Shown here piece after piece: positions 1-12,300 of a DNA stretch of 64,000 nt. The stretch lies in the NCBI GenBank assembly GCA_964034945.1, contig OZ035961.1, positions 25,583,684 through 25,647,683 of the forward strand, read 5' to 3'. The notes beneath the pieces are model-generated. The model worked only from the letters and a program-made list of their open reading frames with translations, searched no databases and was not told the DNA's origin. Position numbers and translations under genes: made by a program. The DNA is from Chrysopilus asiliformis (lineage: Eukaryota > Arthropoda > Insecta > Diptera > Rhagionidae). Position 1 is the first letter of the stretch, and every line of letters begins with the position of its first letter.

Positions 1-385
1 AGGGAACACTTCCCACACCAGTGATTTTATTCTGCGACAGTAAAAGTTCTTTCAGAGATATCTCCAACCCCATAAAAATATCCGCACTAATTGTCGCCAA
101 TGAATTCCCAGACAGATCCAAATATTCAAGATTTTTAAACATCTGAAAGCTAGCTGGTGGTAATTCCCTAATCACATTTCGTGATAATGTCATTCGTTTA
201 ATGTCGTCTGGCTGAATTGATCCTAGAATATCCGAAGAAAGAGCTGCGACGCGATTGAAATCTAAATGAAGATTTGAGAGTTTTGTTAGTCGTCCGAGAG
301 CACTGCCCGGTATTAACAAAATGTTATTGTCTCGGATGATTAACGTTTGCAGATTATCTAAACCCTCTAAGGCATCGTCTTCCAC
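1..385 (-). CDS. atk: atk exon, five LRRs, continues beyond the window
   Basis: Begins at acceptor TTAACAG and stays open to base 1 (128 codons plus one base). It encodes five LRRs including LQTLIIRDNNI, LSNLHLDFNRV, IKRMTLSRNVI and LEYLDLSGNSL. The 3' end of the gene is outside the window. Confidence 0.88.
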   Translation of the reverse strand, partial: MEDDALEGLDNLQTLIIRDNNILLIPGSALGRLTKLSNLHLDFNRVAALSSDILGSIQPDDIKRMTLSRNVIRELPPASFQMFKNLEYLDLSGNSLATISADIFMGLEISLKELLLSQNKITGVGSVP

Positions 386-3300
386 CTGTTAACAAATTAA
401 TTATATTAATGTCACTTTTCTTCCACAAAAATTATTTTACTACCGTTCGAAGGGAATTCAAACTCAGGTCCAAGTAGCGCAATTCCTTAAGTTCCCGGAA
501 TGTTCCTGGTGGCACTGCTGCAATACCATTTCTGCTCAAATCCAGGGTATGCAAATCTCTAACAACTTGGAGGTGAGTAGCATCTAATCTCTGAAATAGG
601 AAAAAAGTTGCATTAGGGGAAAAAAACATCACACTGACTATTTTTTAGACCGAAGTTTCTATAATGAATTTGAGGGTTTGTGTAGATTTACTGAGTTTAA
701 AAATATCCAGACATTTTGAAAATGAAGAATATTTTTAACCCTTTTAATACAACTCCTTGGATCGAGTCGGTGAAAGGAAAACCTCAAAAAAGACTGATAT
801 TTTTTTGTGCATTTGAATTTTGAGTGGAAAAATAGTCAATGTGATATGAAAAAGATCGTATTTGGAGTGAAAAACTATAAAAAGAAGAATATAAAAATCT
901 AAAGAGCGCATTGTATATAAAAAAAAAACAAAAAAGTTGCATGGTTTTGCTGTTCTTTGTAATTGGAAATAACGCTAGATTTTCATGCTCTTGGCAAATA
1001 TACGCGAATCAATGCTTAACGAGCGATTCCCCCAATTCAAGTCTACCATCCACATTCTTGTCAAAACCAGAAGTATACTATTTTTAGGCTAAAGGAATAC
1101 GAGAGCGAGGGCGGTTAGCAGATTCGTCTACTTGATATCCCAAATTTCGGCCTCAAGCCAAATGTAGTCCAACTTAGACGAATCTGCCCAGATCAAGGCG
1201 AACGTACAGTTTACATTATCGGAAAATGGTTCGGCGTGATTCGCTTAAATTTGCCAAAAGTGTGGACGCGGCATCAAAGTGTTTGACCACCAAACAGTTG
1301 TAGTTTTTTCTATGTCATTTTTAGGAGTAGCCTAAGGGATTTCCTGACAAATTTCGATACAACCGATACAGAAATATATCTTTAAATTTGATAGTTAATG
1401 CCACTTGGCGTGTATCTGCAAAAATAGTGTTGAGAATCAACATGTTGAAGCATTGAGAATCAAAATTTCTAAAAAAACCAGTCAAATGAAAATGTGGATG
1501 GTTTGTTGAATGAATACGAAATTTGGTGCAAAAAAACGAGAAGAAATCATTTTCAAAAACTTTCCAGGTCAGTTTTTTTTTGATGAGACAAAAATATATT
1601 TAATTTTACTACCTGAATCATGTTTGAAGAAAGATTCAACGCCCTTAGATTTTCCAGTTGTTCTAAAGCCACAGTTGGGAATTGCGTGATAAAATTCTCT
1701 GATAGATCCAATTTTTGTAAAGACGGAATTCCTTCAAAGACGTCGCTGTTCATTTTCGAGAGACGATTTCCCCCTAAACATATTTCCTTAATCTGAGTAA
1801 GACCGGAAAATGTTTCGCCCTCTATTGCTTTAATACGATTATGCCTTAAGTCGATTTTCTGTAGATTCGGCTGAGCAGCAAAAGATTCATGTTTTAAAAT
1901 AGCTAAAAATAGATTTTTTTAAAAAAATGTTGTCTTCTGTAATTCACGAAATTTGTCTTACCAATATTGTTGTGTTTAATTGAAATAATTTCCAACGCTT
2001 CCGGTCCATTTAAGGATGCTGATGGCACTAATGTTAGGCTATTCCGATCGAGATAGAATTCCTGGAAAATAATTATCACCTTAGATTAATTGATTTTAAA
2101 AACAATGATTAAAAAATAATGGATGCATGCTTAGATATCGTAAATCTAATGCATTTCATTTGTTTCGCTCAAATAATATCAAATCGCGTTACAGTTTTTA
2201 TCTTAGAAAGTATTTTATTGTTGGCAAATTAATTGACTATCTATGCTTTGCCTCTGCGGAATACGAGTTGCGCATAGATTAAACATATGTGAAGAATTAT
2301 AGAAGCGTGAAATAAAAAAAAGCATATGCATTCGATAAGTTAGCTTTTCTGGGTTTTCACTATGTGGGCAGATTTCATGCTATATAATTAAATTTGCTAT
2401 GGTACTATATTTTCTTTTTTCCCGCTTAAATCTATGGTTCGTTTGATTTCACGTGAAAATCATGAATTATTTCAAATATTGGCTTATATTTATTTTAATC
2501 AGATCAGCTGATGGGTAACGCAATGATAATTCGGAGAAGTGCTTTCATTTTTTGATAGAGGTACTGTTTTCTTATTCACCCAGTCTTGGTTTAGAGACCT
2601 ACATTTGAATTTTTGTAGAATTAATTGATTTGCATCATTTTTTTTGGTAAAAAATCTATCCAGGTCTAAGGAAGCATTTAAACTGGCGATTTTCGCCGTA
2701 TTTTCTCGCTTAGAATTTATTGCGTAACAGTTTTTAATCTATTGCAAAATAAATTCAATTATTAAAAATTTATTTTCTATTTTAAATGAAAATATAAGAT
2801 GTTTAATAACTTAGAATCAGCCTTGCTTTTTACGGGAATCTTATTTGTACAAAATTTCAGGTTTCTAGCTCAATCCCTTCGTAAATTATCGTGTTCACGG
2901 ACGGATGGGCAGGCGGAAATGAAAATCTTTTGTCATCTCAAAAACCCTGGTATAGTTCATTTTTGTGTCTGACGAACAATGAACCAGGATTCTGGTGCGC
3001 ACCTAACGTTCTACCGAAGATTAGGTAAATAAAGATAAGAATCCTAGAACAAATATTGGGGTTCCAAAAAAAAAAATCCGACAGTGGAAATGGAATCTTT
3101 AGTGTGCCTTGCAAAATGAGTTTTTTTTGTTTATATTTTGACGCTTAACTGTCAAAAAAATCAATAAAAATATTTATATTGCATGCATTACTGGAATGAG
3201 ATTCATTACTCTTCAGTAATTTCCATCAAGTTCTATGAAATGTTCTGATGTTGCTTATCTTTAGTTATCTAGTCTTTGGTTTTGTATAGATTGCTAACCA

Positions 3301-6300
3301 TGGATGGTTTGTAAAATGAATTACAACACAAATCTATGCGATCTTTCAGAAAACACAGAGGGAAACAAGTAGGGAAAATTTCGGTCACTGTTTGACTTCA
3401 AAATCAGTTCAGTAATTTCTAAAAAAATTGTGAAAGAAAACTACTCACTCCTTCGATATTAGTTACTGAATATAATTTTCGCAATTTATAGGTCTTGGCT
3501 ACAAAAGCAAACTTTTGTGGGAACTGTAGGGTAGGAGCGGGCATGTTGAATTACTTTTTAGAATTTAGGTTGTAGCGCGCACATAAAGTCACATATCGCT
3601 CCAATGGTTAAGCCATTCGATAGAGGGATACCTTGACTACATTTCATAGAAGAACTTTTTTTTTGAAATGTTTTATTAACTGGCCTTCAGGTCAATTTAA
3701 AGGGTGATTCAACATGCCCGCCGATTTACAAGTGGTGCGGGTAAGATGAATAACTGTAATTTTCTATACATTTTCCATACTTAAGAATGAAAAAACGTTA
3801 TTTTTAAGTATTTTATTAAGTAAAAATTTTAAATATACACTACATAATGTAAATATGAAAAAACAATGAAATTTACAATTTAGTTAATCACTTATTTCAT
3901 TTTTTTTTTGTTGTCCAATTTTTGATTGTTTTCCTGCTGCGTTTTTATAAAAAATGTAAAAAATCATCAAGAAACAAACAAAAATTGATAAAAGAACAAG
4001 GGAAATGTGAAACAAACGTCAAAAAAACAAAAAATACGTAAGAAAAAAATGATTCAACTTGCCCGCCAAGCCGTTATTCAACTTACCCGCAACCCACTTT
4101 TTTGATATTTTCTCTTAGAAAAATCACAAAAACAATAAATTTGAATGTCCCACGAGGTTTTTTTTATTCTAGAGGTGTTGCACAACACTTTTAATACAAA
4201 AAATTTCCAGATTGACAAAAATTTGTATGAGAAATGGGTAAATCACTGTATAGTCTAATATTTACTTTTAGAGCCAAAAACACACATATTCCTGTCACTC
4301 ACGATATAAATAAGGTATCGCTGTCAAAATTTTATGGCAAGTAGAGGACATTAATACTACCAATATTTGGCAATAATTCAACATGCCCGATAATTCAACA
4401 TGCCCGCTGCTACCCTACACATTTTCCAAAAAGAAGTGTTTATACCCAAGTTAAAAGCGTTGTGATTTGTTGACTTATGGTGGGTTTCACGAAATATTTT
4501 GTGATCACTAAAACGAGTTAAGAGCCTGTTTAGACGCAACGTGTTTCCCTTCGTTTCGTTAAAGTTGAATGACGCGGGGTACTGTGAGAATGACGATAGG
4601 AAAAGACGAACGAAAACTAAAATTCCCACCGTGAAAATAAAGCGGAACGGTGCCTGATTGGTTGTTAAGGTATTTCGTGGCTATGCGTTTCGTTGCTATG
4701 GTTTTAAATATTTTGTCAACTGTAATTGTTGTTTTCCAAAAGGAACCAAAATACGTTCGTTAAAAAATCCGCGTGTAAACACGAACGAAAAAAGGAGCGG
4801 AAAAAGGAGAGTAAATAGGTGGTCGTGTATACTGGCTCTAACGGACGAATTTCAAGCAAAAAGAACCTGCTAACTCGATTTAGATGACGAATAAAGTTTC
4901 GTGAAACCCTCCCTTAATATTTCAATTAAATTTCCTCCAGTCCTTGATTAATCCAGATAATTTTTAATTAAAATTTTTAATTGAATTGCTCAATGGTAAT
5001 CATTCGAGCTTTTCATTCGTGTTTTCATAAATATTCAAATCTTTGAATATATATTTGAACCGAATTGATTGAAACAAAGTTTTGTAAAGTGTTCAAATAG
5101 AAAGCTGCTAAGATGAAGATGACTGTAACGAAGTACTCTCGAGTAAGTATGATCAATGACCGGTGCGCTTGAGTAATTGTTTACATATTTCAACATCAAC
5201 AGTTTAATTGTCAATTCCTTACTTGATTTTTATTTGCCAATAACATACCTATCTTATATCTAAAATCGAAGGAAATTTTAAATGCACCATCTGTCTATCC
5301 AGATCTATCTATCTATATGTACAATACAAAAGATCTTTCATCTATACTCGTACTTGCATATTCGCTGCGACAAATCGTTTTATTTATGGAATGTAGTTAC
5401 TCGTATTCATTTTATACCATTATTTATTGGTATTTAACGAAAACGTTCAGGTGTTTGTACATTCTTGAGTGCGTCATTAATGCAAATTACTTATATATGA
5501 CAGACTTCTCACCATTGCTTACGGTTTTCATTCAAAGATTATTTTTATCGATTGAAACTTGTCTACCTTCAAGGTAATACCCATTTACTGTTAAGATGTC
5601 GGCGGTTATACCGTTTTATAGACCTATTGCAATCTATTGCATAAATTTAAATACTTAACTCATAGCCTGGAATGATTTGCACTAAAATCTTTTGGTTCAA
5701 CAATGAAATTATTAGCAAAAGTATATTAATTTAAAACGGAATTCCATATTAGTTATAATTCCTAACGCCTATTTAATTTGATAATAGTAGAGTCAATGCA
5801 CATTGTTCGTTGATTTTGGTCTTTAATGAGGGTGTATTAAATAATACGCAAAAATTTCCGATTTCCATTGTTTTCTGTATAAATTTTTTGTTGCTATTTT
5901 TTTTGAATTTTGATTGAATACTTTAATGCTTTCAATTTGTCGGGCTTTGTCAAATAATTACCTTGAGATTTTCACACCCCTTCAGGAGACCTTCTTCAAT
6001 CGACTTAATTTTATTTCCAGATAAATCCAGGATTTGTAAATTGTTCAAAGAATGAAATTCTGCTGATGAGAAGATCGGATTTAAGCTGTCTCCAAGTAAG
6101 TTTTCAGCTAAATACAACTCCATCAAGGAATCCTTCAAATTAAGTTGAATATTAAAGTTATTTTTTCCCATTTGAAATGTAAAAAAAATGGAAAACTCAC
6201 CTTTATTCCAAAGAACACCTTCTCTGTTAAACGTCTAATTGAATTGAATGAAAAATCCAATTTTCTAATCGGTAAATTCAGTGTTCCAAAAGTCTGTAAT

Positions 6301-9300
6301 GAGAGAAAAAATATAATAGTTTTTTTTTTTTTTTGATATTACAAGCTGTATTACATAATATCTATGCAAAATATCAGTTGTGATCAACACAAAACTAGTA
6401 TTCGAGAAATTTTCCAAAAATTTTCTAAAAATTTAATTAGAGATACTTAAAAACCGTTAAAGCAAAAAAGTGTGGAAAATGCCCTTTAAATTTTGTAATA
6501 TTCATGTTATTCCAAAAAGCGGTTAGGTTTCGAGAAATTTTCAAAAAACTGTATTTTTTCAAAAAATTGTATGCGATGTATCCGTTATAGCTAACGTTAA
6601 TTTTCCAAAAGTTGGTAGAAAACTACGATTTTCCTAAAACTCATTCATAAACAATTTTAAGTCGCTAGCTCGACGCGTTGCCGAGTTATTTAAGATACGT
6701 AAAACGAACAGACTGACAGATGCACGGACATCCTTAAAATTTAGCTTCAAACGGATTTCGTACTGATTAGAAGGTTTTTAGTTTCCCCAGTTCTCGTGTC
6801 GGTCTCCGTCATGAATACAATACTTCCCTCTGTAGCAGAGGAAAGTAATAAAACATAACAAAAGCTATAATTGCCAATCTGGCAATCATTGGAGACCCGT
6901 ATGGTGATATTCGTATCAAAATTCGAACAGTTGTACCAAAATTCCACTTTGAAGTCAAACTTTCCAATAAGATTTTTTAAAATTTATTCCAATCGGATTT
7001 TCATGTATGGGAGTTTTATGTAGAATCATATCCTAAATAACTTTTGTTCTTGGACTTTTTTGATAAGATGCACCGTTTTTGAGATATTCACAAAAAACTA
7101 TTTCGTTCGTATGGGAGGTACCCCCCCTAATGGTCCATTTTTGCCCATTAACGAACTTAGCCTCGCATTTTACGAAAAACGGATCTGTGCAAACTTTCAA
7201 GTCTCTAGCTCAATCCGTGCGCCCGCAATCCGCGCCACAGACGGACGGACAGACAGACAGACGGACGGACATGCAAAATTCAATTTTTTTTATCATTCTA
7301 AACACACTGGTGTAATTCATTTTTTTGTGCGATGACGGGATCTTGGTGTTACAAACGGTAAGGCAAAGTTAATATACCCTTTGGTTTCACCATACGGGTA
7401 TAAAAAGGATTGGGTATTTGTCTGTCCGTTCAAAAAAAAAAGATTTTTTGTATTTTTTTTTATATTTTTGGTTATTTTAATATGATTGTCATTAAAGTTC
7501 AAACTTTTGTCTGTTGGTAAGAGCTGTCCATAAAATACGCCACCCCCTATACGAACGAAAACGGTTTTTGTGAATATCTCAAAAACGGTGCATCTTATCA
7601 AAAAAGTGCAAGGACAAAAGTTATTTAGGATGTGATTCTACATAAAACTCCCATACATCAAAATCCGATTGGAATAAATTTTAAAAATTCTTATTGGAAA
7701 GTTTGACTTCAAAGTGGAATTTTGGTATAACTGTTCGAGTTTTGATACGAATATCACCATACGGGTCTTCAATGATTGCCAGATTGGCAATTATAGCTTT
7801 TGTTATGTTTCATGTTAAAGCCGTTTTTATTCGATTATTCAAAGTGTCTTCGAATTACACTAGTTTCTGTGGAGCTAGTCCAGATACTTGCAAAACTTCG
7901 ACTTATCGAGGGTTACTTTTGAGTCATCGAGGTAAACTAATATCGAGTTAGATAGGGAGGTTGAAGGGGATTGAAAAATCTTTGAGTTATTGAGGATTTC
8001 GAGTTATAGAGATTTGACTTATCGAGGTTCCACTGTATTTTAATTTTTAGGCAATCGCAAATTGTTCTGCGGGGATGGGGATCAAATTTTGTAGTTTTTG
8101 TAGTTAAATTTTGTAGTTACAAATTTTGTAGTAGTTATTTCATTCCAATATCTTTTCAGCTTAATCAAAGGGGTCAGCTTTCCACGATATTGTCATGCCA
8201 TTTACGTAACGTTTCCATGCATCAAATTCCAGTTTGATTCATTTGGATACTTTTTCTCTATTTTATTTAAAAATGCTCTTTCGATCTTTTCCTAAATTGT
8301 TCTTTAAGTAAAAATTGTAGGAACTAAAAATTCATCACATGCATAATTCGTATGTAATTTAAAACAAAAACGGGAAAATTTCTTTTAAAAAGTTTTGACC
8401 CATTTGTTGAAAATATGAAAATCTCTAGAAGTTCTGCATATTTATGTTCAGGTGTGTATATTCATTAAATCACGATAGGTATTCGCATAAATCTGAGCTA
8501 CATTAAAGTATCCGATTTACTGTCCATATTAACTTATATGTTTCGATTGCGTGAAATTTTAATTACGTTTGAGGCATTTTGCCAAATCATAGAAATAGAA
8601 AAGAAAAATAGAAAAAAAAAATGAACTTTCGCTTCGTGTACATGCGATGCCAGACAAAGTTATACAAAGATTAGCCCGAAGGCGTTATTTGGAACATAAA
8701 CTTAAAGTTGGTGGGCCATTGGACACACAAAATAACTACAGATGTTCGGCACAAGTACAGTTTGACCCTAATTAATATAAAAAGCGGCCTTGATTTTATT
8801 TGAGTAGAATATATGATTTATATAATTGAAAAATATTTGTTAGCATACATCAAACGAACACAAAAGACGTAAACTAACATAAAAAATTATTTTTTAGAAA
8901 ATGATAAAACTTTCCGTTTCTGAAAAGCATTGAATTGAAATAATTATAACGTGGAAAAAATTCAAACTTGACCGGTACCTAGTGATATACTAATGCTCAC
9001 AACACTGATTGTGAGTGAAGTTTACCAAACTTGTTTTCATAGCACTCGTTTTTTTTTATTTCCGTGTATAAAACTTAATTAAAGTGACAAGTAATGTTAT
9101 TTAAAATCCAGTAAAAGTTTTCTCATGTAAAACATGTTTGATTCTCTGGGGATTTTTTTTATAAGAGCTCATAAATTTACGTCATTAATTAAACATTTGT
9201 GACGATTATGACTTGTTAGACTCTCATTATTTTTTACCAGATTTAACTGTTTGTCTAATTTGCGAATAATCAAAATGGATTATCTATTGGATATCATGTT

Positions 9301-12300
9301 GAAAGTTTTACGGAATTTTAAGTATTTGTGATTTTTTCTGGCGGGCAATTTGAAACGGTGGATTTTTACTTATATAAAATATATGGGCGCTTAGTAGGGT
9401 TGGTTGGTTCTATCAACAAAAAAAAAATTAAAACAAATCAAAAAATCACTAAAAAGATAAAAAAAAATTTCACTGAGTATCAGACATAAAAGCGAGATAA
9501 ATATTTATTTTATTTTATTTTTTATGCCACTTTTATTTCTGATACACAGTACCAAAAATTTTTTTTTCCTTTTTAGAATATTTTTTTTAAATAACTTGTT
9601 TTTTGAATTTTTTATTTTATCTTTTTTATTCATTTTGTGTTTGATTAGTATGTCTAAAAATGCAAAATGACGTCTGTCTTTCGTCATGTTTGTTTATACT
9701 TTTTAGTCTTCGAATATACATATATCCTTGCTTTTTCGAGATTCTTACGGAACTTTTGACTCCAGAATCGAATTCAGCGATCCCAAAAACAGCGAAGAGA
9801 TTTTTTCGAAAAATCTGAGAAACAGGATAATCACCTTATCCTTATAGAACCTTCTGTTATCCTTACTGACTTCTTAACGTCAGAATCCGATTCATCGACC
9901 CCAAAAATCCCCAGATGAGATATTTTCCAGAAAATTTGAGGAAAACAATAATCACGTTATCTTAACAGGACTTACCTTTATACTTACAAGTAGTGAAAAT
10001 ATTGTATTGCCATCGGCGCTATGTATGTGTGTAAAATTTCAAATCAATCGGATCAGTGGAAGTGGATCAAAATTGGATTGCAAGATTTGCCCATGGCAGA
10101 CGGATATAAGGGCAAGCTAAATAAAAGCTGTTAAAAATACAATAAGCCCACAGGTTTCCCGGGAGAAAATTTATTTTTTTTCCCAAAACTCACTTTTTTT
10201 TTAAAAAATTGTACCTTTCAAACGGTTTAAAAAAAGACATCCAAAAAGGGCATTTTTGATTTTCTTTTTATTCTCCTTTAACATATCGATGAAATCTGAG
10301 AATCATGGCAATTTAGGATGTTAAAATGGTGAGGGAAATTTTGCCAATATTATATCGACAAACTCTCTTCTCAGCCAAGAAAAATATTTGTAACGCTGAA
10401 ATATGAAGTAGGACGTTTGCCATAAAATTGTGGGTTTGGGAATAATAAATATTACACCAAACTTAATAATAAAAAAGTTTTCATCAATTTTAAAAATCTA
10501 TATTTTTTTACCTGAACCGGCAAAACTTGCTGTCCGCTGTGTCTTTGGGAATAAGCAATAATTGGAGCACCTGCAGGAAGTTGGGGTGCTTCGCCATGAA
10601 AAACGACATTATCACAATTCATGGCAACAGCCCCCAATTGTTGATTAGGTCCAAAAGGTTCCACATTGCATCTGGAAAATAAAAATACGTAAATTCAACA
10701 GAAATAAAAACCTAAGATTAATTTTGAACGAATAATAAAAAAAAATAGTACCCGCTGAAAATTTTTCACAACAAATTGATCAAAATTTAGTTATATCAAA
10801 TTCATCAAATTGGATTATTTACAGATAAAATGCGTCATCTTTCAAATTAAAATTCGTCTAAATTTTTTATGACTTTTACTATCAGGGTATTCACAGTCGT
10901 ATTTTAAATTGCGGGTAAATTTACCGCTCGGTAATTCAGTCAAATTTAACAGATTTTTACCATGAATCAAATACAACAGATTGCGCAAAGACGAGTTTCA
11001 TTTTGGTAAACTTCTGCGCATGTCGTCACAAGAGCGTACTGAAATGTCATTGATATGAGATTTGTTCTGTTTTCGCCTGAAAACTGGAATTTATTCTGTT
11101 TGCTGCAATATAAATATTATTTATTTTTATAAATAGTAAAAAAATAGTCAAACAACAACAATGCCTGTGAATTTTTACTACACTTTGTGAAAATAAATGA
11201 AACATAGCTAAAATTTCTAGGTTAGAATTTTTTTTTATTTTTCCTTTTTCTTGTAGTTAAATGTTCACAGAGTTCTTTATTCAATTTACGTATACGAAAA
11301 TACATCCTCGATGTGAAAAAAAGTTTTTTTACTTTAATATCACAATTATCTAAAGATTCAGACAGTGTTTCAGTCATGATGAACCCATAAATAAGCATTG
11401 ATTGCTTTGTCATGCAAAGGCTCCTCGTTTTGTTGTAATAAATCAGCAACTAATAGTTTTGACTGCTTTTCAGCCATCCTGGTTGTCTGACTTGAAGTTG
11501 CAACAGTTTCGGAAATACTAAATAAAGTTGGAATAGCATTTACCTTCAATTTTCGATGATGTACAAACCCTGTAAAATATAAACATTACTTAGAGTTTTG
11601 CTATTTACTCATATCTTACTTATTTCATACTGCATATTATTTTCGAAGCAATCAGGTACAAAATGTAGGCTACAAATTCTCGCAGTTTTTATATTAAATG
11701 TATCCTTTCTTTAACAGAAGTTTGTTTATTTCCTCAATACAAGTTTGTCCTTGGGAAATGTATGGAAACTCGTCTTTTCACTGCCTTTCTTTTCGTTGTT
11801 GCACACGGCACAAACACCCATTTCAATGTCTTAAATATTAAACACTTAGTTCTTGAGGTTAGTTTTGATATTACAGCACTTTTAATTACTTTTCAAACAC
11901 TTAAAACTGAGATAAAACCACAAATTCTAAATTTTCCATAGACTTATTAAAGATCTACGCGCAGCTGACGTCACAATCTCTTGAGAGCAAAAATCCAACA
12001 TGGCGGACCTGCGCAATGCGCAATCTGTTGTATTTGATTCATGGATTTTTACCGAGACGGTAATTTGGTTCATGTAAAAATGAATTACCGGATTCGGTAA
12101 TTGTAGACATGCCTTGAGTCGTGTTTTCCGGCCCGGTTATTCGGTATCAAGAATCAACCGCGGGTGGCGCTAGTAATGTTTTTAGTTGTCAAATTTTCTC
12201 GCTGGCTTTTTGTTAATCTCATCGGACTGATGCAAATTTTTTCGATTTTGATAGCCGTTGCCACAATAGAAATTCAAAAGAATACATCAAACATGGATTT

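Larger units (their letters stand above)
2062..5961. other. atk long intron (3.9 kb)
   Basis: Intron between the exons ending at 5962 and starting at 2061. It holds a repeat fragment (2862-3000), a TIR element with GGGCATGTTGAATTA motifs (3525-4419) and a MITE (4478-4913). The rest (2062-2860, 3000-3520, 4920-5960) is AT-rich, with a short ATCT microsatellite near 5300 and no exon that I can support. Confidence 0.6.
6294..10511. other. atk long intron (4.2 kb)
   Basis: Contains a family B repeat (6340-6850), a large inverted duplication (6851-7810) and a pogo-like fragment (7897-8035). From 8040 to 10511 I see only AT-rich unique sequence with many A and T runs (for example 9410-9700) and no supported exon. 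Confidence 0.6.
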
